Virus record (IMG/VR): IMGVR_UViG_3300025674_000016
Span: 1-64,000 of that record
Length of the DNA: 64,000 nt
Source: a virus
Reading direction: 5' to 3' (one strand)
The notes under the pieces were generated by a model, which made no database searches, was not told the origin of the DNA, and saw only the letters and a program-made list of their open reading frames with translations. Position numbers and translations under genes: made by a program. This document shows, piece after piece, positions 47,995 through 57,200 of the stretch. How positions within the stretch are numbered: the first letter of the stretch is position 1; each line of letters starts with the position of its first letter.

Positions 47995-49800
47995 ATGTCA
48001 GATAAACTAGTACCTATAGATTACACAAGTAGAGATTTCGCTTCAATAAAAGGGGATCTAGAAGAGTATGCTAGGAGATATTACCCCGACACCTTCAGAG
48101 ATTTCAGCGAAGCCAGCTTTGGCTCTTTAATGCTGGACACCGTAGCTTATGTCGGAGACATCTTATCTTTTTATTTGGATTTTCAAGTTAATGAATCCTT
48201 CTTACACACTTCAATACAATATGATAACATTGAAAGAATAGGCAGGCAACTTGGCTACAAATACAGGATGGCGCCTACGTCACATGGTATTTTAGCCCTA
48301 TACATAACAGTACCAGCAAATACGAACGGACTTGGACCAGATACTGATTATTTACCAATATTGAGATCGGGTGCTACTTTTTCTTCAACTAACGGCTTGT
48401 CTTATACGCTCATAAGCGAAGTTAATTTTGCAGATAGTAATAACGAAGTTGTTGTTGCCAATGTAGACCGAGAGACAGGCATACCTACTTCATACGCAGT
48501 TAGGGCTTATGGACAGATAATTTCCGGTATTAATAATAGCGTTTCTATTGAAACAGGAGGGTTTTCAAGATTTAAAAGAATACAAATCCCATCCAGAAAC
48601 ATATCAGAAATATTATCTGTCGTAGACTCCGAGGGCCATACATACTATGAGGTAGAGTATTTATCACAAAATACAGTATTCATAGAGACCCTTAATAGAG
48701 GCAGCGACAGAGAAACTGCAAAAACAATTTTAAAGCCAGTTATAGTCCCCAGAAGGTTTACCGTGGAGAGCACGCCTACTGGGGTTTACTTGCAATTTGG
48801 ATACGGATCAGAAGAAAACTTAAGTAGCAACCTTATCACAGATCCAAGTGACGTTCTTATGGATGTTCATGGAAAGAACTATACAGCAGATAGCTCCTTT
48901 GATCCAACGAGATTAACACAAACAGACAAATTTGGAATAGTACCAGTCAACACAACATTGGTTGTGACATTTAGATCTAACCCGTCTGTTATTGTAAATT
49001 CTGGGACAAATACGATCAATACTCCAACCTCATTTAATTTCGTCTTCCCTGCCTTGCAAGAGGGCAAATCACTTAGTGATGCCGAAATCAATTCAGTTAT
49101 TGATTCTCTAGAATGTACTAACCAAGAGCCCGTTGTTGGTGGAACTTCGACACCTTCGTCTACAGAGTTGAAACATAGAATCTTTGCACATCATGCTGCG
49201 CAAAACAGAGCCGTTACAAGGAACGACTATAAAAGCATGATCTATAGCATGCCAAGCGGTCTTGGATCGATCAAGAGAGTTAATATCGTACAAGACACAG
49301 ATAGCTTTAAAAGGAACTTAAATATTTATGTTTTATCGGAAGATTCGGTCGGCAACTTTATAAGATCAAATACGACCATAAAGGCTAACTTAAAAAATTG
49401 GATCAATAGATATAAAATGATTAATGATACGGTTGATATTCTTGATGCGTACATTGTCAATATAGGGATAGAATATACAGCCGTCGCAATGAGAGGTGCA
49501 AATAGATTTGATTTAGTTGAAACTGCAAACGCAATACTTAGAGAAAGAATTGCTAGAAGAAAGATGGATATTGGAGAAAGGTTTTATATTTCCGATGTAT
49601 ATGATATTCTTAAATTTGTCCCCGGCTTGTCTGATGTTGTGGATGTTACAATAACAAGAAATGTTGGAGGAAGATATTCTGATACAACTTTCTTTTTAGA
49701 TGAGTTTATAGACCCAGACGGAAAATACATTGATATTCCAGAGAACGTAATTTTAGAAATTAAATTTCCAAACGCAGATATAAAAGGAACTATAAGATAA
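47995..49800 (+). CDS. Baseplate wedge protein, gp6/baseplate-J-like
   Basis: A 601-residue protein. PIDYTSRDFASIKGDLEEYA and ASFGSLMLDTVAYVGDILSF are the conserved N-terminal helices of gp6/gpJ-type wedge proteins. FAHHAAQNRAVTRNDYKSMI and GLGSIKRVNIVQ are the matching later motifs. In T4 gp6 (660 residues) forms the wedge ring that carries tail-fibre attachment. It overlaps the next gene by TAATG. Confidence 0.88.
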   Translation: MSDKLVPIDYTSRDFASIKGDLEEYARRYYPDTFRDFSEASFGSLMLDTVAYVGDILSFYLDFQVNESFLHTSIQYDNIERIGRQLGYKYRMAPTSHGILALYITVPANTNGLGPDTDYLPILRSGATFSSTNGLSYTLISEVNFADSNNEVVVANVDRETGIPTSYAVRAYGQIISGINNSVSIETGGFSRFKRIQIPSRNISEILSVVDSEGHTYYEVEYLSQNTVFIETLNRGSDRETAKTILKPVIVPRRFTVESTPTGVYLQFGYGSEENLSSNLITDPSDVLMDVHGKNYTADSSFDPTRLTQTDKFGIVPVNTTLVVTFRSNPSVIVNSGTNTINTPTSFNFVFPALQEGKSLSDAEINSVIDSLECTNQEPVVGGTSTPSSTELKHRIFAHHAAQNRAVTRNDYKSMIYSMPSGLGSIKRVNIVQDTDSFKRNLNIYVLSEDSVGNFIRSNTTIKANLKNWINRYKMINDTVDILDAYIVNIGIEYTAVAMRGANRFDLVETANAILRERIARRKMDIGERFYISDVYDILKFVPGLSDVVDVTITRNVGGRYSDTTFFLDEFIDPDGKYIDIPENVILEIKFPNADIKGTIR

Positions 49801-51278
49801 TGGCAATCAAGAGATACCTCGCATCTAAAGACAACACTATAACAAATGCATTTAAATCCAGCCTCATACTTAGAGGAACGGGTTCAAATATGGGCCTTTC
49901 TGATGTTTCAGAGGTATTCTCTATTTACGGTCAGCAAAGCACTTCATCAATTGAAAAGTCTAGAATCTTAACAGAATGGGATATTAGCACTATCCAGTCA
50001 GATAGAGATGCGGGAGATATCCCGGCTAGTGGAAGTGTGAATTTCTTTCTAAATTTATATAACGCAAAACACTCTTTTACTTTGCCGAGAGAATTCACTT
50101 TGGTGGTTCACCCAATCTCAAGATCTTGGGATGAGGGAAGAGGTCTTGATATGGATGAGTATTCCGATCTGGGCTATTCAAACTGGATTGTCGCCTCTAG
50201 CTCTTCTTCTGGTCTAGTAAACTGGACTACTGAAGGCGGAGATTTTCACACTTTGCCTTATACGCCCGGTGCAACCTTGCCTTCATTTTCACAACATTTT
50301 GAAAAAGGCACAGAAGATTTGAGCATAGACGTAACTTCTCTAGTGGAAGAGTGGCTGGATGGCACAACCGATGAAGCTAGGAAGAACTATGGAGTTGGCG
50401 TTTTCCTAACAAGCAGTCAAGAGAATGGGTCCGAGAAACAAAGTTTTTATACTAAGAAATTTTTTGCTAGGGGAACTGAGTTTTTTTATAAGAGGCCGAT
50501 CATTGAAGCGAGATGGGATGATTCTAAGAAAGATAATGCAGGCAATTTCTTTTTAAGCAGTTCTCTAGCCGACGCTAGTGATAATTTAAATACTTTATTT
50601 TTATATAATTTTGTAAGAGGTCAATTAAAAGACATCCCAAGTGTCGGTTCTGGAGATATCTTTTTAAGTGTCTATTCAACTCTGGGTGGAGATAAAATAA
50701 CTCTACCAGTTGGATCGGGTGTTGTTTCCAATAACGATGTTAATGTCACAGGAAGCAGAGTCGAGGCTGGAATATATTCCGCTAAGTTTGCCTATACTGG
50801 ATCTGCAACAACAATCTACCCAGTATGGCATGACGGAACAACAGAGTTTTTCACAGGATCAGCGATATCAGTAAATAGCTTGTCTTCACTTAGCTACAAT
50901 CCTAATCCCAAGTATGTTTCAAATATAACTAATTTAAAGGCAATCTATGATACAGACGAGAATGCTCGTTTTAGATTGTACATCAGACAAAAAGATTGGA
51001 GTCCAACTATTTATACAAAGGCAACAGAGAATATTGAGACCGAAATAGTTGAAGACGCTTATTATAAAATATTTAGAATAATTGATGAGTTAGATGTGAT
51101 ACCATATGGCACAGGAAGTTTAAATCACACAAGATTGTCATATGACGTGTCAGGAAGTTATTTCGATCTAGATATGAGTCTCTTGGAGCCTGAGTATGCA
51201 TATGGAATTAAGTTTGTTTACTTTGTAAATGGTGCGTATCACGAGCAAAAAGAGCTATTCAAATTTAGAGTAGAATAA
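49800..51278 (+). CDS. Tail structural protein with DNRLRE-like domain
   Basis: A 492-residue protein. LSIDVTSLVEEWLDGTTDEA, YGVGVFLTSSQEN and FFYKRPIIEARWDD match a DNRLRE-type beta-sandwich, seen in surface proteins and in phage tail proteins. The rest is beta-rich. It is placed after the wedge genes, consistent with a baseplate-fibre connector. The function beyond that is unknown. Confidence 0.65.
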   Translation: MAIKRYLASKDNTITNAFKSSLILRGTGSNMGLSDVSEVFSIYGQQSTSSIEKSRILTEWDISTIQSDRDAGDIPASGSVNFFLNLYNAKHSFTLPREFTLVVHPISRSWDEGRGLDMDEYSDLGYSNWIVASSSSSGLVNWTTEGGDFHTLPYTPGATLPSFSQHFEKGTEDLSIDVTSLVEEWLDGTTDEARKNYGVGVFLTSSQENGSEKQSFYTKKFFARGTEFFYKRPIIEARWDDSKKDNAGNFFLSSSLADASDNLNTLFLYNFVRGQLKDIPSVGSGDIFLSVYSTLGGDKITLPVGSGVVSNNDVNVTGSRVEAGIYSAKFAYTGSATTIYPVWHDGTTEFFTGSAISVNSLSSLSYNPNPKYVSNITNLKAIYDTDENARFRLYIRQKDWSPTIYTKATENIETEIVEDAYYKIFRIIDELDVIPYGTGSLNHTRLSYDVSGSYFDLDMSLLEPEYAYGIKFVYFVNGAYHEQKELFKFRVE

Positions 51279-51279
51279 C

Positions 51280-54200
51280 ATGTCAATTAAAGATCTTTTT
51301 CAACCCAAAAGAGCCCTTAAAGTTTTATCCCAAAAAAGTGTGGAAGAAGTGGCATCTGATGTCGAATCAGTCGAGTATCTAAGATTAGCCATTCAAGATA
51401 AGAAAAGATTCTTTCCACAAGTCGATTTTTCAAGACCAGGTACTTTTTCAAAGTTTGGGTCAGCGGAAGAATATTTCGAATCTTCTATCTTCAGAATATA
51501 CGCGCAATATCCATATGACGGCTCCTTAAAAGAAAAGTTACAATGGGAACTAAGCTCTTCGTATTTGGATCTTCATATATTTGAAAACGAGTACCCTAGG
51601 ACTAATGGCTACGCTATTTTCTCACCAAGCGGGTGGGGTACTCTTCAAACAACTGTAGGTGATTATGGAGAGTCAAATAGTGATGAGTATATCACCTTAA
51701 AGGGTGGCCCCAACAAAGATCCCAACACGTCAGAAACAAAAAAGATTTTTCCATCAGACGGTGGCATTGCAAACATTTATGACACCTCCAATAATAGAGA
51801 ATCTAACTTAAAATTTGATCTTAGAAATAACGGCGTTACCATTGAATTCTGGTTTAAGCAGGACTCTTTTAATGTTGCAGATACTAAAAAGCAAGTAATT
51901 TTTGATCTATGGAACGGGCAGCCTTCTTCAAGTGCTGATTACGGAAGGCTAACGCTAGAAATATCAGGCACAGCCGCCTCTGAGTCTCCTTTTTATGTCA
52001 CGGCCCAATCGGGTACAGCGGGCTGTTTTAATGAACAAATTGGCTCTTCTATCGCAGGGACTGGCTCTTTAGAGACTTGGAAGCATTACGCCTTCAATTT
52101 TACAAAAAAGATTACAAGCCCCTTTTCTTCCAATGTTCAAGTGAAGTTTTATGTAAACGGGGATCTCAATTCAACTCAATTATTGGGAACCAAAGGGATT
52201 AACGAAGTAACTGGGGATTTAATAGCAAATATTGGAGCCTTGAGGACTTCTCCATCTGGAAACATATTCCACAACCAAGAAATGGAAGGATGGGGCAAAC
52301 TATCTGGCTCCATAGATGAATTTAGATTTTGGAAAACAAGTAGAAGTTCAAAGCAGATCGGCAGATATTGGTTCTCCCAAGTTGGCGGAGGGACAAATAC
52401 AGACCTTGCAAATACAGATCTGGGCGTTTACTATAAATTTAATGAAGGCATAACAGAGAAATCTTCTATTGATTCTGTTGTTTTGGACTATTCTGGTCGC
52501 ATAACTAATGGAACGTGGACTGGGTATACTACTAGTTCTAGAAACACTGGGTCTGCGATGGTGCTGTCTAATGCAGCCGAAAGAGAATTTAAAGACCCTA
52601 TCATTAGAACAAATCACCCAACTTTAAGTGACTTTATCACTTCCAAGAAATTAGATGGTAAGGCATTCGATAGCTATAATTCTTCACAACTTTATAAATC
52701 TTTGCCTGCTTGGGTGCTAGAGGAGGACGAAGAGCACTCTGCTAATATTAAAAAATTAACACAAATAATGTCAAATTATTTTGACACTTTGCATTTGCAG
52801 ATGGACTTGTTTCCTCACATACAAGATGTAACTTATCCCTCTGGATCGCTTACTGGTATTAGTCGCCCCCTTCCTTTCTCAAAAGATCTTTTAACGAGCA
52901 GGGGACTTATCACGCCGGACATCTTTGCAGATGCAACGGTTTTAGAGTATATTGGTGATAGAGATGAAGATAGGGAATATGAAAACGACCTTGAGACAAT
53001 AAAGAATACAATTTATAAAAATATTTATAATAACTTATCTTTTATTTTTAAGTCCAAAGGAACAGAAAAGTCTTTTAGAAATCTCATTAGATGCTTTGGT
53101 GTAGATGATGAACTAGTGAAAGTAAATATGTATGCCAATGAATATACATATACTTTCGAAAATAACTATAAACATATATCAAGGCGAACAAACTACGCCG
53201 ATTTTAATCACCCAACAAGATTCAACGCAACAGTTCACCAATATCCAGACTCAAACAACGTCAATACTGTATCTTACATAAGCGGGTCTAAAAGTGATTA
53301 CTTAGAGCAGGGACTAGCGATTACTTTTGAGACCGAGGTTCTTTTCCCTAAAACATTTGACAAATCCTCAGTACACTTTTTTGATCCTCCTGGGTTGGTA
53401 TCGAGTTTGTTTGGTGCTCACACGGCAGACACTAGCTTATCAGATACGGACACTACGACCGCCACTCCAGATGTTGCCAATTTTCAAGTATTTTCTGTCA
53501 GAAGAGATGAAACTTCTAAAGATGTTACGTTTAAACTAACAGGCTCTGCTGGCGGATATTTCCCAGAGTTAACAAGTAGTATCTTTGCAGACACTTATGA
53601 TAACGAAAGATGGCTCTTGGCTGTTAGAGTTGCGCCAACAAAGTTTCCGAATGTAGGTCAACTAGACGGCGATGACGATACATATACAATAAATTTTTAT
53701 GGTGTCAACACTACATTCGGAGACGTTAGTGGCGAGTTTGAATTAACGGGAACAATACCTAGCAGCCAAGGACTAGAGATTGTATCAAATCCAAAAAGAT
53801 TTTTTATAGGTGCCCATAGAGAAAATCTGACAGGATCGGTTCTAAACAAAACTGATGTAAAAATAAGCAATTGCAAGGTCTGGTATGATTATATATCTAA
53901 CGAAGATCTAAAAGCACACTCTCTAGATCCAGCGAGCTTTGGTACATCAAACCCTTCCCGTAGGGCTTTCCTGCATGAAGACAACATTGGAAAGAAGTCT
54001 ATTTCGCAGGCAGAGACTTTAGCATTACACTGGACATTTGAAACAGTAACCGGCTCAGATAGCGCAGGAAAGTTTTTAGTACCAGACTTATCTTCAGGCT
54101 CAGTGCTCGATGAAAATAGACATGGCTGGATTAGCAAAATTACAAATAGACAGCACTCTGGGCAGGGTTATGGATTCCAATCAAACTTTACAAGCTCTAT

Positions 54201-57200
54201 TGATAAAGATTTTATATTCTCATACAAACAGCAATTGCCTGAGATTCTTTCTAGTGAGGACACAGTAAACATTGTTAATCAAGATGACCTTGTTTTTACT
54301 AGAGAAAACAGACCTCAAAGCTTTTTCTTTGCAATCGAAAAAAGCATGTATCAGGAAATTTCCTATGAGATCCTAAAGATGTTTTCGACAATGAAAGATT
54401 TTAATAATCTTATAGGAGAGCCTGTTCACCGATATCGACAAAGCTATAAAAGTCTTGAAAAACTAAGACAACTATACTTTGAAAGAGTCAGAAACACACC
54501 AGATTTTGAAAGATTTGTTGATTTTTACAAATGGTTTGATGATTCATTATCTGACTTGATAAGACAACTAGTGCCAGCTTCTGCAATGATGTCAGAAGAA
54601 ATAATGACTGTAGTTGAAAGTCATATTTTAGAAAGAAACAAATATTGGCATAAATTCCCAACTTTAGAATCGCAACAAATAGAACCTGAAGCTGGGGCAC
54701 GAGGAATAAACGAGCTTTCTTATAACTGGAAAATTGGCCATGCACCAGTGTCTAGTAGAGAAAGTGATAATTGTTTTTGGTGGAACCAGAAAGCAGAAAG
54801 AGAAGGGGTCGTATCAAGTGGCGATGCGGGGGCCGATTCTAGTAGAGGGTCTATTTTATCTGCTAGTTTGCAAGTATTCAACAGAAAATTGTCCACCCCA
54901 CACAAATTAGTTGTCGGAGAATCTTCTGTTATAAAGTCTGGCGTGTCAATTCACCACAACAACAAGGCCGATTTTTTCAAATCTGAAATCTCCACGCTTG
55001 GAACGCCAAAGACAATAACTGCATCTTTTGATAATTATTTTAAAGATTGCAACGATGACAGACCAGAGACAGAAAAAACAAAAATATCTCTAAGTGTTGA
55101 GGATTTAAGTGTTTTAGACGGAGAGGCTAAAGGAGAAATGGTGTTGCCCTTCTCCGTATTCAGCTCTTCTGCAAACCCTCTTTTTGCAATTTCAACAGAC
55201 AAAGAGATAACAAATCTTCATAAAGATTATTCCAATAAATCATATGAAACCCCACTTCAAGGTCCGTTCACTCAAGAACATGTCGGTGGCCTACAGCATA
55301 GAAACATAGGTGCAATTGATTTTCTAGCCAATACAGATAACAATACAATCAATAGCAGACCTGAAGGTTTTAGAATTAGAATAAATGGAAGCACTGTATA
55401 TGTTGATGGTGCTAGCAAGGGCACTGACGGGGTTACAAACCTAAACCTGCCAAGAGCAATTTTCTTTAGGGATGAGACCTCCAAAAGACCAGTAAACATA
55501 AAAAACATAAAGTCATCTACTTCAAATGGCATCTTAGGCAACTACACCGAAGATCACGAGATAGTGCAAACATCAAATAGGAGAATAAACAATTCTTGGT
55601 TTACCTATAGTGGCAGCGCAGAAAATCTTGAGACACCAAGTGTCTTGGCTGATTTGGATTCTTTTGTAATAGGGACTGGTTCTTTCTCATCTCTAGAAGC
55701 CACAGAATATACCAAGCCACAAAGAGGCAAGAATAAACATGTTATCGTTGAAAGATTCTCAGCCCCCGGCGGTCCAGAAACAGCGGGTGATGCCAATGGC
55801 GGTATTGGACTAGATGCCTTATCTGCGGAATATTCAATCTATAACATGATGAATTACCGCAACAACATTGTTAGAACATCACTAAACGATAGATCGATTG
55901 AGCATGCAGGTCAATTTGGAACAAGGCAAGGCACATCAATTAGTGAATTGGATTACGATAACACTGCTGCTTTCCACAAAGTAAATCGTAACACCCTTAG
56001 AAGAATAGAGTTGAGTGGTTCTAACGACACTATTGTCACAGGAACAGTGAGAGACAATCTTTTCATTCAGCACCCTATTCCTCAAGGAGATTTAGGGTAT
56101 GCTTGGATTACTGCCTCTGCAATTAGCGCACCACTAGGTTACGCTAGGGATTCAAGACAATACCCAACAGCAGCAGATACAATTACATTTCTGAGTGCTA
56201 GCTCTTTTGGCCTCTATGACGACGGAGGAGACATATATTTTGGAATCGATGAGGTAGAGGCAGGGCTCAGCGGATATCCAATGTTTTATAATTTTGATTT
56301 TGTTGGATTAAACATAGGACTGAGCGAGCCTATAGTTTCATCAACCAACACTATTGGATTAGATTCTAGTGAAGATGTTGCAGAATATATAAACAGAACA
56401 GTTGCAATTAGTTTGGGACCATATGACGACTATCGAGCCCGCGTATTAAACTCTATTAACCTTAACAGAAACGGCCCTTATGGATATCCAACCTTCAAAC
56501 AAATTAGAACTGGTGAGCATAAAGTAGCCAGAGACCAGAGGAAAAATAACAGACTAGACCATATTACACCAGCTAGGAGAACTAGGGTATTAGGTAGAGA
56601 AATCGCAATACCACCTGTTAAATCAACGGTTATAGAACCCCCTCTTTCTTCAAGATTCAAGCCAATGTCTCATACATTACGAATGGAAACTAGAATTGAA
56701 GAAGGCGAGAGCGAAGAAAAAGAATTTATTCTTAAGCATACATATGCAAATAACTTGACTTATTTTGCAAACAAGTTCCTTGATGATAGGTTAACTAAAT
56801 TTGATGGCTCACCGCTACAAAATAATATCAGGCAGATCTATAACGAAATTACAGATCTTTATATCCGAGCAGATATGGACGACATGAGAAATCCAGTAAG
56901 CGATTTCATTTCTCTAAGATATAAAGAGACAATTTATCCGAGAGAAGAAAATACTTTCTTGAATAGAACAAGAAGCAGGGTAAACTACGACGTAGCAGAA
57001 ATATTAAAATGGAGAAGCTCGCGGATTGATCGAGCCTCTGGTTCCTTAACAAATTCGCTTGGAGAGCCGCAAACTGCTAGTTTATGGCCTCTAGATGGCC
57101 GCTTTGATGGAACTGGCTTTACGTCTGCAACAACTCTTAGGGTCGATCAAGTCGTGGCTGGCGCAGCGTCACCTGGGCTAGACAACTCTGGCGAACTGTT